Assembly (NCBI RefSeq): GCF_003576645.1
Contig: NC_044919.1
Location: forward strand, 25,479,450 to 25,543,449
Source: Ipomoea triloba
Lineage: Eukaryota > Streptophyta > Magnoliopsida > Solanales > Convolvulaceae
Length of the DNA: 64,000 bases
Direction of reading: 5' to 3'
Made by a program: the position numbers and the translations under genes. The notes under the pieces are model-generated. The model saw nothing but the letters and a program-made list of their open reading frames with translations. It made no database searches and was not told the origin of the DNA. This document shows, one piece after another, positions 21,899 through 34,420 of the stretch (positions are counted from its first letter, which is position 1; every line of letters begins with the position of its first letter).

Positions 21899-23555
21899 TG
21901 ATAAGTGCTCAATTGTCTATATTTTCCTCCCTTTCACTAAGTTATTTTTCTTATAGATCATTCCAAATTTAAAAAGATTGGGACTAATTTGTGGTTATTT
22001 TGCAAGGATTTTGGTTTGGAAGCAAAGACGAGGATTTTCATGAATTTTGGATGCATTTGGAGTCAATGAGAGTCAAGGAGAAGCTATGGAGATGGGTGCA
22101 ACACTTCCAAGGGAGCCTAAGAGTTGTATTTTCAATAGTATTGATCATTTGGGCAAACTAAAACAAAAGAGAAGCAAATGGTCAAGGTGTTGAAATTTCT
22201 GCACGTTGACATCTTAGTGATTGGACTATATCTCGATCTATAAATATCCAAATTGAGTGATTCTTGTGCCATTGGAACGAAGATTGAAAGGGCTACAACT
22301 CTCATGAAGATATTAAAGCTTAAAAAGGAATAAAAAGGGGTCAAAATTGTCCAAACTTACCGATTTCGTCCAAATCTGCCACTGTTTGGTATTTTGATCA
22401 TATCTCAGTCTAGGAATGTCCAAATGAGGTGATTCTTGCGCCATTGGAAAGAAAACTTGAAGGTCTAAAACTTTGTTGAATATCACAAAGGCTAATAAAG
22501 TGTTTTTGTGGTGAAAAATAGCCTAGAAGTAAAAGAAGTTGCATAGAATTTTGAGAAATGCACTGCAAATCGCACAAAAGCATACAGCCACCCATACGGC
22601 CGTATGAGAAGCCATATGGCACCTGCTCTACTCAGTATTTAAGCTAGTTTTGAGCATTTTGGACTTGGTTTGACCCATGGTCGAACCCTAGACACTCCCA
22701 TTTAATTCCTTTCATATTTTTAGGTTAGATTAGACTTAAATCTATGTATTTTAACACTTTTGGAGCTTGTAATCTTGGATTTGAAGCTTAGATTTCAAGA
22801 TTCCACCACCCATTTCAATAGAGAAGCTTTATTTCCCTTATCTCTTTTCTTTTGCAAGATTTATGTTTATTACTTGTGTTTTTGTGTTCTTTATGTTACG
22901 TTATTTAATCATGAGTAGTTAGTTTATGGGCTCGAGTTAGGGTTGTATTATCTATTTTGATGCTTAAGTTGTGATTATTGTGAAAAAGGGAAAGAACCCC
23001 AACCTAGGGTTCTTGTGTTTGAGTTGGATCTTTAATCTATCTTGCAATAGTTGATGCGTAGCAATTGTTGTTTGTGTTTGGAAAGTCTCTCATCTCAATG
23101 GGAATTGGATGGAAGACTTGAGCCTTCCCAATCTCGAACCCAATTTCCCTTCTATGGAAATAGGGGTAGATTGGGGCTTAAATAGCTTTTGTTCTTCAAG
23201 AACTTGGATTGATACACCATGAGAATGGGACAACCTTTGTTCTAATCCTTGTGGAAAAATTGGATTTATTAGTGCTAGCCTCTAGAACCTAGGTAAAATG
23301 TTTTTCCCCAAAAATTAAGTGTTAAAGCATCTAGATGGTAATGCCCCGAACTTGAGTCCTATTTCTTTATTTTGTATTTATCTATTGTTTATATGTGTTT
23401 GTTCTACCTTGTTGTCGTTTGATTAGCTTCTTGTTGATTTCCTTGTGCTAGTGCCTAGTTTTGTTATTGCATATTGCGTGTCATAACCCCTAATCCTCAG
23501 CGGAATGACATTTCACACCCGTACACTCACCATCACTCATTTTTGCTACACATCA
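21899..23555. mobile_element. Solo LTR nested in copia, TSD CTTAC (first copy)
   Basis: 1657 bp, starting TGATAAGTGCTC and ending CTACACATCA, flanked by CTTAC (21894-21898, 23556-23560). No protein coding. It lies in the connector between integrase core and reverse transcriptase, and the frame reads through if it is removed. Confidence 0.9.
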
Positions 23556-24716
23556 CTTACACAGCCACGTCCGTCTAGACATGCAAATATAACCCCTTCA
23601 TTTGATTTTTAGGTTTCTCAACCGTTCTTGCCAGCTCCGTCGCCGATAGCTACTCCTTCGCCGACGACGAATCTCTTCCAGTCTCAACCAGCGTCCGTGG
23701 TTCCTCCATCGCCGTTAGCTCATGTTTCGTCGCCTAGTATTTGTTCTCCGGTGTTGTCTCCACCACGGACGTCATTGCCTCCTCAGAAGCCGTCCCCTAA
23801 TCCGACGCTATCTCCTCCTCCAGCGTCATCTCATCCACTAGTGTCGTCCCCTGAACTGGTGTCATCCCCTCCTCAAGTGTCGTTCCCCCCACCGGCGTCA
23901 TCCCCCCCCCCCCCCNCCCTTTGCAAAAAATTCTATGGTGAGCTCTAGACCTCTAGAATTAATTTATACTGATGTTTGGAGCTCGTCAAAAAAATCAATT
24001 GACAGCTATACTTACTATGTTATTTTTGTTGACCACTTTACAAAATACATTTGGTTCTACCCACTCAAAAAAAGTCAGATGTTGCTTTTATTTTTCCACA
24101 GTACAAAAGACTTGTATAAAATTATTTCAATAAAAAGAATACTCTCAATATTCTCAGATAATGGAGGAGAATTCATTAAACTTGTTCCTACATTTAATAA
24201 TGAGGGGATTTCTCATTTCACCACTCCCCCTCATACCCTTGAGCATAACGGAACAGCTGAACATCGTCACCGCCACATAGTTGAGACCGGTATGTCATTA
24301 TTACATTCAGCTTCTTTACCTTTGTCTTTTTGGTCTCATGCGTTCCAAACTGCAGTTTATCTCATAAATAGGTTGCCCACACCTATCTTGGGTAACCAAT
24401 CTCCTTTTGCTGTCTTATATAAATCTCAACCCAATTATGCCAAGCTCCAGCCGTTTAGATGTTTATGTTTCCCCTGGCTAAAACCGTACCGCTCACATAA
24501 ACTTGAGCCTAAATCATCTTCTTGTATTTTTTTGGTTTACTCAAATTCACAGCCTGCCTACAAATGCTATGAACCTAATACAAAAAAGGCTTTTCTCTCT
24601 AGGCATGTTAAATTTGTTCCAACCCAATTACCCCACAAAACTCTAAATGTGGATGATTCTACAATTTCAACCTCTCAAATCACAAATAATGTTTGTCAAT
24701 TTTCTAATCTACTTAC

Positions 24717-26373
24717 TGATAAGTGCTCAATTGTCTATATTTTCCTCCCTTTCACTAAGTTATTTTTCTTATAGATCATTCCAAATTTAAAAAGATTGGG
24801 ACTAATTTGTGGTTATTTTGCAAGGATTTTGGTTTGGAAGCAAAGACGAGGATTTTCATGAATTTTGGATGCATTTGGAGTCAATGAGAGTCAAGGAGAA
24901 GCTATGGAGATGGGTGCAACACTTCCAAGGGAGCCTAAGAGTTGTATTTTCAATAGTATTGATCATTTGGGCAAACTAAAACAAAAGAGAAGCAAATGGT
25001 CAAGGTGTTGAAATTTCTGCACGTTGACATCTTAGTGATTGGACTATATCTCGATCTATAAATATCCAAATTGAGTGATTCTTGTGCCATTGGAACGAAG
25101 ATTGAAAGGGCTACAACTCTCATGAAGATATTAAAGCTTAAAAAGGAATAAAAAGGGGTCAAAATTGTCCAAACTTACCGATTTCGTCCAAATCTGCCAC
25201 TGTTTGGTATTTTGATCATATCTCAGTCTAGGAATGTCCAAATGAGGTGATTCTTGCGCCATTGGAAAGAAAACTTGAAGGTCTAAAACTTTGTTGAATA
25301 TCACAAAGGCTAATAAAGTGTTTTTGTGGTGAAAAATAGCCTAGAAGTAAAAGAAGTTGCATAGAATTTTGAGAAATGCACTGCAAATCGCACAAAAGCA
25401 TACAGCCACCCATACGGCCGTATGAGAAGCCATATGGCACCTGCTCTACTCAGTATTTAAGCTAGTTTTGAGCATTTTGGACTTGGTTTGACCCATGGTC
25501 GAACCCTAGACACTCCCATTTAATTCCTTTCATATTTTTAGGTTAGATTAGACTTAAATCTATGTATTTTAACACTTTTGGAGCTTGTAATCTTGGATTT
25601 GAAGCTTAGATTTCAAGATTCCACCACCCATTTCAATAGAGAAGCTTTATTTCCCTTATCTCTTTTCTTTTGCAAGATTTATGTTTATTACTTGTGTTTT
25701 TGTGTTCTTTATGTTACGTTATTTAATCATGAGTAGTTAGTTTATGGGCTCGAGTTAGGGTTGTATTATCTATTTTGATGCTTAAGTTGTGATTATTGTG
25801 AAAAAGGGAAAGAACCCCAACCTAGGGTTCTTGTGTTTGAGTTGGATCTTTAATCTATCTTGCAATAGTTGATGCGTAGCAATTGTTGTTTGTGTTTGGA
25901 AAGTCTCTCATCTCAATGGGAATTGGATGGAAGACTTGAGCCTTCCCAATCTCGAACCCAATTTCCCTTCTATGGAAATAGGGGTAGATTGGGGCTTAAA
26001 TAGCTTTTGTTCTTCAAGAACTTGGATTGATACACCATGAGAATGGGACAACCTTTGTTCTAATCCTTGTGGAAAAATTGGATTTATTAGTGCTAGCCTC
26101 TAGAACCTAGGTAAAATGTTTTTCCCCAAAAATTAAGTGTTAAAGCATCTAGATGGTAATGCCCCGAACTTGAGTCCTATTTCTTTATTTTGTATTTATC
26201 TATTGTTTATATGTGTTTGTTCTACCTTGTTGTCGTTTGATTAGCTTCTTGTTGATTTCCTTGTGCTAGTGCCTAGTTTTGTTATTGCATATTGCGTGTC
26301 ATAACCCCTAATCCTCAGCGGAATGACATTTCACACCCGTACACTCACCATCACTCATTTTTGCTACACATCA
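24717..26373. mobile_element. Solo LTR nested in copia (second, duplicated copy)
   Basis: The same 1657-bp LTR displaced by 2818 bp as part of the tandem duplication, with the same CTTAC flanks. It is a second insertion only in appearance. Confidence 0.85.
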
Positions 26374-28500
26374 CTTACACAGCCACGTCCGTCTAGACAT
26401 GCAAATATAACCCCTTCATTTGATTTTTAGGTTTCTCAACCGTTCTTGCCAGCTCCGTCGCCGATAGCTACTCCTTCGCCGACGACGAATCTCTTCCAGT
26501 CTCAACCAGCGTCCGTGGTTCCTCCATCGCCGTTAGCTCATGTTTCGTCGCCTAGTATTTGTTCTCCGGTGTTGTCTCCACCACGGACGTCATTGCCTCC
26601 TCAGAAGCCGTCCCCTAATCCGACGCTATCTCCTCCTCCAGCGTCATCTCATCCACTAGTGTCGTCCCCTGAACTGGTGTCATCCCCTCCTCAAGTGTCG
26701 TTCCCCCCACCGGCGTCATCCCCCCCCCCTCCGGCTTCGCTTCCACCACTATTGTAATCTCAGCCCTCCACGCTACCACATCTGCCGGAGCTGTTACCTT
26801 CTTCTCTGGCGGTGGTGGAGACTCTAGCTTCATCCAGTAGCACACCGGTTGTTGCTCCACGTCAGGTACCTACTACTCGACCTGTCCAGAACCGCAAGCC
26901 TAATCCTTAATATTTTTGTCCTTCATTTGTCAATACCGCCTCATCAGTACATCCCTTACCTCCTCATCTTGAACCTAACACCATCACCCAAGCGTTGAGA
27001 GATCCTTTGTGGCATAAGGCAATGGACGAAGAGTATGAGGCTTTGCTACGGAATATCACTTGGGTTTTGGTACCACAACAATCCAGACCGGTAGTTGGAT
27101 GCAAATGAGTGTTCCGGGTTAAACGTAAGCCAGATGGTTCTGTTGACAAGTATAAGGCACGACTAGTAGCGAAGGGGTATTTACAGCAAGTTGGGCGTGA
27201 TTTCTTTGAAACATATAGCCCAGTAATGAAACCTATTACTATACGTGTGGTTATTTCTATTGCATTGCATAATAATTGGCATATACGACAATTAGACATT
27301 AATAACGTGTTTCTGAATGGAACGTTGACTGAAACTGTTTTTATGGAACAATCACCAGGTTATGTTAATGTGGATTTTCCTTCTCATGTTTGTCAGCTTA
27401 AAAAAGCTTTGTATGGCCTTAAACAGGCACCGCGAGCCTGGTACCTTGAGCTTAGCCGTTTTTTGTTGCGTTATGGTTTTGTCAAGTCATAGGCAGACGC
27501 TTCCTTATTTGTTTACTCAGCTAATGGCATTCTCATGTACTTTTTGGTGTATGTCGATGATATCCTACTGACCAGGAGTAGTGTTGTATGTGTTGAGCAG
27601 TGTGTACGAGCATTGTCTAATGCCTTTGCATTGAAAGACTTGGGTCCTGTTCATAATTCTCTAGGTGTGGATGTCATTTCGACTATGGCTGGTGTGTTTT
27701 TGTCCCAATCACAGTACATTTTTAATATTTTGGTCAAGTTTCACATGGATGGTGCTAAGCCAGTTTCCACGCCCATGAGTTCTTCAGAGGTTCTCCCTTT
27801 GCTGGACACTTCTACAGTTGTTGATCCTACAGGTTATCGCAAGCTTATTGGTATGTTGCAATATTTAAGCATTACTCGTCCAGATGTTTCGTTTTTTGTG
27901 AATCGTTTGTCACAGTTTATGCATGCACCATCTGCAACTCATTGGTCCGCTGCGAAGCGTGTTCTACGCTACCTTAAAGGGATGTTGTTCCATGCGCTAT
28001 TTCTCAAAGGTATCACTTCTTTTCAACATACTGCCTTTTTTTATTCTGATTGGGGTGGCTCTAGTACTTTGGGTCGTTCTACCACTGCTTATGTTTTGTA
28101 CCTCGGGGGTAACATTGTTTCTTGGAAGCCAATGCGTCAGAAGTCAGTTTCTCGTTCTTCCACTGAGGCAGAATACCGTGCCCTTGCGAATGCTACTGCT
28201 GAGGTTTTGTGGGTTCAACATCTCTTGTGAGAGCTACACGTGCCACTGAAAAGATCTCCTATTTTACTATGTGATAATCTCAGTGCTACATATGTCTACA
28301 AGAATCCTGTGTTGCACTCTAAAATGAAGCATCTTGCCCTTGACTGTTTCTTTGTTCGTGAGTTGGTGATGTCGGGGGCTTTGGTTGTTCGCCATCTTTC
28401 CTCCAAAGAGCAGCTTGCTGATATCCTCACAAATTCGTTGAGTCGTGCGCCGTTCGGTCCAAGATTGGAGTCTCCGATGGATCCTCCATCTTGCGGGGCA

Positions 28501-28656
28501 TGTTAAACCCATAGCCTGAACTAGTATTTAGATGATTTTGTTATTTACTATTCTTTAGGCTTTAGTTTTGATTCTGTTGTAACTTCCTCTTGTAGAGTGC
28601 TATATATACCTTCAGTGTAAATCATAAATGATATCAATTTATTCCTATTCTTCACA
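28501..28656 (+). repeat. Copia 3' LTR
   Basis: 156-bp match to the 5' LTR, preceded by a short purine-rich TTGCGGGGCA. The polyprotein stop falls just inside it (28504-28506). Confidence 0.93.
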
Positions 28657-28667
28657 TATGGTACATG

Positions 28668-28722
<55 letters not shown>

Positions 28723-28925
28723 CACACATACGTACAATACACAAATATATATACTATACAATACACAAATATATATACTACATATACACATACATATAAT
28801 CACCAATTTCATATATACATGTACAGTATTCTATATACGTATAAACTATAATATTTATATGAATTTATATATGTAAGATTACACACATATTCATACGTGT
28901 TATGGCAATAGAGTTAGTTAGGCTC
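28657..28925. repeat. (TA)n and ATACACA-rich microsatellite block
   Basis: TA repeats at about 28671-28722, then degenerate TACAATACACAAATATATA repeats. Short open frames here are microsatellite translations. Confidence 0.8.
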
Positions 28926-28950
28926 TGTTACAAGTTGGTATCAGAGCCTA
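28926..28950 (+). other. Primer-binding-site-like motif of a degraded LTR element
   Basis: CTGTTACA ends an LTR-like sequence and is followed after three bases by TGGTATCAGAGCC, the classic plant retrotransposon site for initiator-Met tRNA. No matching LTR or pol domains were found nearby, so only a leader fragment appears to remain. Confidence 0.5.
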
Positions 28951-29439
28951 GGTTGTGATAGAGCCTAGGTTGAAATTCTAGGAGTTAATAATCTTTTGGG
29001 AAAAGAAGTTTAAGAATATGACTAGTACCTAAGATTGAATTTCGCGGTGATGTTGTGAGTTTAATTTTTTCTAACTGATTATTTGATGTTCTATGTAGAA
29101 GTTGTTTTCTTATGTTAAACTCTAGCTTCTGCACTCGATGGTGTGCATCTTTCAGGTATGTCACTACATGTTTCAGTTGATTGCTTGTTGTAGTATATAA
29201 ATGGTGAAATGTGAAAAATTATGTGTACACCTTGTTGCCTCTATCTGTTTAATTTGGTAGGATTGTTTTTTCTTCTTTTCTTTCTTCCGGTTGCGTGTTT
29301 TCTCTCTGCTCTTGTTTCATCGGTAGCGTTATCTCCTTACCCATCATGAATTGTGTTAATGAAGGTATGTTGTCCTTAGCTTTGTAGCTTTTTTTTTTCT
29401 GGCTATTTTGATTATGCTTTGTTGCATGTGGAATGTTTT

Positions 29440-31735
29440 GGTTGTTAATGATGGTGATCGACTGTCCTTTACACAGTTCTTTCTCTCGCTTTGGTAATAT
29501 TTTCTTTTGGTTTCACATCACTGTGTGCACATATTTATTCGGTTGTGTGCATATGTGTCCTGTCATCATGATTTCCGTTAGCTTTATGTTTTTTTATTAC
29601 TTATTTTGCATATTCGTTGTAGGGTGCTGTGCTTTGTGAAATCTTTTGTTGTGTAATGTCGAGGTTGTGTATATTTTCATCTATTTTTTAAACTCCTATG
29701 TGTTTTTCGACAGTTTAGTTTTTATTTTTCCCGTTTTGACGAGCACATAGTTGTCAACCGATGTGCACACACTGCTATCCAGATTTCATTTCATTCGGTT
29801 GTGTTATTCAACAACTTAGATTTTTTTTTTTACTTCATATGTGCACAAAGCTGTCTTCCAAAGTGCACACACAGGATGTATGATTGACATGTCTTCTGAA
29901 GTATTAGGTCCCGGTGTGTGACATGGTGATCAAGCCATTTATTGGTTAGAGATTTCGCAAGTTGGACGATGGTGTCGAGTTCTATATTCGCTATACTTCT
30001 ACTGTTGGGTTTGATGTTCATTGTAACACAAATTCAAAGAATAGGCGGGGGAGATGTTGAGGAAGTATTTCGTGTGTTTTCGTCAAGGATTTAAAAAGCC
30101 TGCCAGGGAGGTGTGTCCAGTTGGTGAGGGAGTTGATGGCTCTTCCATATCGCCTAATTAAAGGCGTTGGGTTACGAATAGGGTTGGTTGTAATGCCAAC
30201 AAGAATGTTCAACACTTTGTATTTTTTTGTGAGACTTGGATTATCTCTATGGTTTAATCTGAATAGTGTAATCTTGGTTTTTAGTCTATGCTTGATGTTT
30301 TTTACCCCTACGTATTATTGAACGCTGTTGCGATACGGATGATTGGTCATGTGTGTGCTCTTACTTTAGGATGTGTATGCATGTGAGTGTAAACTCATGT
30401 ACTGTAAAACACGTTGGTGTGTGTACCAAAGTATTTAACCGAGTGCCGTCTGGACACATTCGACGTGCACAGTGAGTAAATTTTTTTCCCATAATCGGAT
30501 AACGGGCTAATCACAATTGCGTTAACTCTGGGGGTTTACTCTGGATAATTAAATATGAATTTTTTATATGGTTTTCGTTCTTTAATACCCACAAATTTCT
30601 GTAATTTGTAGAGAATAAAACGACTTAACATGTGTGTGCACCTACTAGAGGCTATGTGTGCATGTTAGTGTGACCTCATGCAGTGTTCAGCGTGTGGGTG
30701 TGTGCACATCATTTAGTACCGCCTACCTTAAAAACTCATAGGGCGTGCATGCAAGTTAAACTCGGTGAGCATCTTAGTTTAAACTGGAGTGCTGCAAAGT
30801 TAGTGAGTGTGCACCACTACTCAAGCCTGATCCACGCCCACTACTATCATCCCAATACTAAATACATTGTTCCCAACATAAACCATTACTAAGTAACCCA
30901 AACTCAATGTTTCAAAAAAAAAACAAATGTTTACTTTAATAACAAAATCAATACATCTGGTAGCAAAATAAAATCGGTGTTCACCATGGTTCACAGTAAC
31001 CCCTCTTCTCAGTTCTCTTGTGTCACATAATTGTGGGATAGAGCATGTTGGAAATCAATTGCACGCTTGATGTTGGAAGCTCGGTAGTCGTTGATCTCTG
31101 CTGATGAGTTATCAATGATCTCAATCTTTATCTTTACCATGTTCACGCTAATTACATAGAAGTGCCTGCTTTGTTGTATCGGCAAAATAACATGCACACC
31201 GGTTGGGTACCTATTAGGAACGCTAAACAAAAAGCCATGTCCATCATGCCCAATTTGTGTGTGCAGTTGTGCTTAAATAATAACATTGGTTTGGTGTGGC
31301 TGCGAATTAATTGTCTAAAATTAGTTGTATTAAATATAGTACTGAACCAGTGTGCATCTCACTGTTCTGGTATGTACATATCATATAGAAGCCATGTGCC
31401 TTATATTTGGAGTACACGTGTGCACGTACGTAATGAGCATTGTGCACTTTAATGATCAGTCCTTTGCATCCTAGATCATTTATGCTGTATGGTAAATATG
31501 CACCTACAATTGCCTATGTGCACTATGCCAAATATGTGTGTGCACTCTTGAAAACTACAGTAGCATGACAAAGTATTCCACAAATCATACTACACTACGA
31601 ACATTATACAGAATAATAATAAAAAACCCAGAAACTAATGGAAGCCAAGATGGTAGCACACATATGCACACACTAAATTTCATATATGCACACATTCACG
31701 TGCACATGGCTTCAAAATCACAGCCGTAAAAAACA
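29440..31735. repeat. Region rich in dispersed TGTGTGCAC motifs
   Basis: The words GTGTGCAC, ATGTGCAC and their complements occur many times, irregularly spaced, in both orientations (for example near 29760, 29850, 30635, 30700, 31535, 31660). A decayed FAR1-like domain lies inside (29895-30225). This resembles the motif-studded elements at 1.4-2.5 kb and 17 kb, but termini were not found. Confidence 0.4.
29895..30225 (+). pseudogene. FAR1-type DNA-binding domain remnant
   Basis: In pieces of plus-strand frame it reads LDDGVEFYIRYTSTVGFDV, then KYFVCFRQGFKKP, then RRWVTNRVGCNA. These fit the N-terminal WRKY-GCM1-like zinc-binding domain of FAR1/FHY3 and related Mutator transposases. Stops (after PFIG and before RRWV) and a frameshift near 30055 break it. 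It could be a relic of a FAR1-related gene or of a Mutator transposase; the sequence alone cannot tell. The related fragment at 34.4-35.5 kb is on the other strand. Confidence 0.65.
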
Positions 31736-32581
31736 CTATGCATCGTTAAATCTCTGTAGCCAAATTCCTTTTTTTTTAGATCACATTGCTCGCTCTCTTC
31801 GCCGGAAACGCTCACCCGGCCCCCACCGGCGTATATCCACCAACCTCTACCCACCCTAATGTAAAACCCCAATTATGTAAAATCCAACAGGCGGTATATG
31901 CGGTTCAACCCTAATCTGGTTCGCACACCACCACCATCTACTGAACCTGCGTCTAAGCCCTAACAAACCATCATCAAGCTACAGAAACCTACAACAGCTC
32001 ACACATTCGGCCGCACCAGAACCCTAGCCTGGGTTGGGTTTTTACCAGCGACAATAGAACGCTAATAACAATCAACACAAAAAACATACCTCTGTTTTCT
32101 GTTTGGCTCCTTGCCCCACGTCGCCGCTTCTCTCGCCGTCTCGAATCAGTCATTATCCACCGGAGTAAGCTCCGAACAACGTCGTCTGCAAATGGACTTC
32201 GTATTGGTGATTGTAGTTCAATTTACGAAGTCGACGTAGTGGGCAGAGGAAAAGTAGGTGGTTTCCTATATTATCGAACCAACACTGCACACACTATTAC
32301 AACTTTGCCCTTACATTGCCTGCTAGAATAAAAAAAATCAGCGTATTATAAAAGATTCCCATTAAAATCTTTCCACCAAATCTCACCCATTAATTTGATA
32401 AATTCTATGGTCAAGATTATGTCCTATTTCTCACCTAGAAGTCTTGTCTCATATGAAGTCTACCCTATGTGTGTGTGTGTGTGTGTGGATTTTATACCCA
32501 ATGATTACGCTTGAACCCAAGATGATTCTTATCTAAGCCTATCAAATATCTTAAGCCCATGTATATATGTATATGTATTTT
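31736..32581. other. Unassigned region with possible minus-strand exon
   Basis: The stretch 31790-32270 is less AT-rich than its flanks and contains CCGGCG-rich text. On the minus strand an ATG near 32155 is followed by about 20 Arg-rich codons and a donor-like AG|GTATG at about 32090. No homology was recognised, and no downstream exon was identified. (TG)n lies at about 32468-32487. Confidence 0.35.
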
Positions 32582-33140
32582 GGCAAATTATACCGTGCAC
32601 CACGTACCTAAACTACGTCATTTTGAGCATTGTAAACTAATCGTCCATTTTTTTGGAAATCACGTTTCCCGTTTCGGTCGATTTTTGTATTTATGTTAAT
32701 ATTCTGTGTATTCCAGGCAATCATTCTGTGTATTCTAGGCAACCATTCTGTGTATTCTAGGCAACTGTTATGTGTATTCATGTTAGTAACACATGTTGTG
32801 ATGTGTTTGTGCATTCGAATGTTTAGGAGGATGAGTTCTGTGTATTTTGTGTCAATATTCTGTGTATTCATGTTATTAACACAGGTTGTGATGTGTTTGT
32901 GCATTCTAATGTTAGGAGGATGAGTTCTGTGTATTGTGTATCAATATTCTGTGTATTCTGGGCAAACATTCTGTATATTCTAGGCAAACGTTCTGTGTAT
33001 TCTAGATAATGATTACGTGTATTATAGATAATGAATTCCCTGGAGTCATTCGCGCCCGCGTCCACTAACACTAAAACGACGTCGTTTTACGTACGTGGTG
33101 CACATTGCTATGTGCACCGTGGTGCAGGGTATAACGACTG
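32582..33140. mobile_element. MULE, family B, perfect 9-bp TSD ATGTATTTT
   Basis: The left end is GGCAAATTATACCGTGCACC; the right end is GGTGCAGGGTATAACGACTG. Perfect ATGTATTTT duplications flank it (32573-32581, 33141-33149). The interior is a tandem array of CATTCTGTGTATTCTAGGCAA units with a repeated AACACATGTTGTGATGTGTTTGTGCATTC block. Near the right end is AAAACGACGTCGTTTT, a 16-bp palindrome also present in the element at 59004. 559 bp, non-autonomous. Confidence 0.87.
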
Positions 33141-33149
33141 ATGTATTTT

Positions 33150-34420
33150 ACTATATCCAAATAATTAGTCATAAACCCAATCACATAAACCCAACTTCAA
33201 TAAATGGTCCAACCCTAAAATGGCAACCCTAGTATATATAAATGGAAGTTTTCATTTTTGGCAGCCTTCACCCTCATCTCTCTCTACCATCTCGTCTCTG
33301 TCCTTTTCTTCCATGTTCGAACATCGTAGCTAAGAACGGCAACCATGGACCATCAAACCTTCATCTTTGCCGGCCAGTGGCAGCGGAATGACGGTGACCC
33401 CAACATACGTAGTTCAACGGCTTGCGATGAACAGTGCTGATCCACGAGCAGCTTCCCAATGTGGCCTCCTTTTCAGCAAGAACCAGCAACAGCAGTGGCG
33501 GCGGTTCTCCTTTTCTGAAGTCAACAATGTTCCTTGAGCGCAGAAGGTGGGTGCGGCGGTCACCGACGGCAATGCTACGAACTTCCACCTCTATCTCGTA
33601 GACAACGGCTGATAGATGATAGGCTTGTTTTAGTAGTGGTGGTAAGATGGAATAAGAGGATAAAACAGAGAAGAAGTTCCTCGAGTGTCGTGTTCTCAAG
33701 GATGAAAAATTAGAATCGAATCAAGTGTGCGGCAATTAGGATGTTAAGAGGCAAGAGTTACAAGAATCACTTAGGAACAAGGGAGGCATGGGATAAGAGG
33801 GAAACAAATGCAAACAAAGATAAACAATTAAAGAAAGCAAGGAGATGGATGTCCTATCTAGGTCTCATGTTTGATACTACTACGGGGGGGTTCTTGGCAA
33901 TGCAACTAGGATTCGATCAAGGGAGCCCACGGCACCATCACCGAGTGGCATCACACTTTAGACTCCCAATTCCTCATTCTGATGGGGCATTTTAACAAAC
34001 ACTTGGTCTACCTGGTCTACCACTCCTCTCGGGCCTCATCCTCTTGGACCAAGGGCGGGGATGTGGCCGATTAGGACTCGTATAAACCTGCTATCACGCA
34101 ATCTATATTTCCCCTAACTTTACTACCTATCCCGGCTGGAAATAGAAGCAAGTCAAGATATTCATCAACCACACAAGATATATGAACCCTAAATCAACAT
34201 TTCTAGAATCAATGGAATAATTGAATCAAATCAAACATAATTACTATATTGGAACATCCAATCCTCAATTAAATCTAAGCTAGCTAGCCATTGCAAACGA
34301 AATCAAAGCAAATGGAAATCTAAATCAATTAAGAACCAAAATAGAAATTGCAATTAAAACAAACAAAAGAAAACACATTTAGTTAAAAAAAATTAGTATC
34401 ATTTTATGTGTGCTACAGTT
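33150..34420. other. Unassigned region, probable retroelement debris
   Basis: No intact gene. A minus-strand open frame at 33361-33699 has no recognisable domain. Sequence from about 33730 to 34250 (GATCAAGGGAGCCC, CGGCTGGAAATAG and similar) has the look of LTR-element leader or LTR sequence, but no boundaries were found. Confidence 0.35.

Larger units (their letters stand above)
21099..26733. repeat. Identical 2818-bp tandem duplication with N at the joint
   Basis: 21099-23915 recurs at 23917-26733, every base compared being identical, including the solo LTR. The joint is a run of 14 C followed by a single N (23916). The second copy continues past a run of 10 C into the natural downstream copia sequence. 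A duplication so perfect, joined at a homopolymer plus N, is most likely an assembly error rather than biology. Confidence 0.85.
18344..28506 (+). pseudogene. Copia gag-pol polyprotein, inactivated
   Basis: The start ATG at 18344 opens a single frame. It runs through gag (to about 19225, with a CKFCNIPAHEVRYC zinc knuckle), protease (LFDSGASHH near 19327), integrase (HHLGHPS near 20970, then DNGGEF near 21340), reverse transcriptase (YVDDILL near 27550) and RNase H (STEAEYRAL near 28160). Solo LTRs interrupt at 19610-20904 and 21899-23555; removing each with one target copy restores the frame exactly. In-frame stops lie at 18446, 18524, 18752, 19220, 26428 (also 23610 in the duplicate), 26755, 26908, 27106, 27490 and 28228. 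Every one is a single C-to-T or G-to-A change from Gln, Arg or Trp codons. No frameshift was found, only stops. Confidence 0.9.
18111..28656 (+). mobile_element. Ty1/copia retrotransposon with nested insertions, TSD TATGG
   Basis: The 5' LTR (18111-18270) and 3' LTR (28501-28656) both start TGTTAAACCC and end CTTCACA. They are flanked by a perfect 5-bp duplication TATGG (18106-18110, 28657-28661). LTRs differ at about six sites, mostly transitions, plus a 4-bp indel (about 4%). The gag-protease-integrase-RT-RNase H order identifies copia. Subtracting two solo LTRs with their duplications and one 2818-bp tandem copy from 10546 bp leaves about 4.77 kb, a normal copia length. It is dead: ten stops interrupt the polyprotein. 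Confidence 0.93.

Noticed and set aside
33361..33699. 112-aa minus-strand open frame
   Set aside because: No recognised domain, no supporting splice or promoter context; left unassigned.
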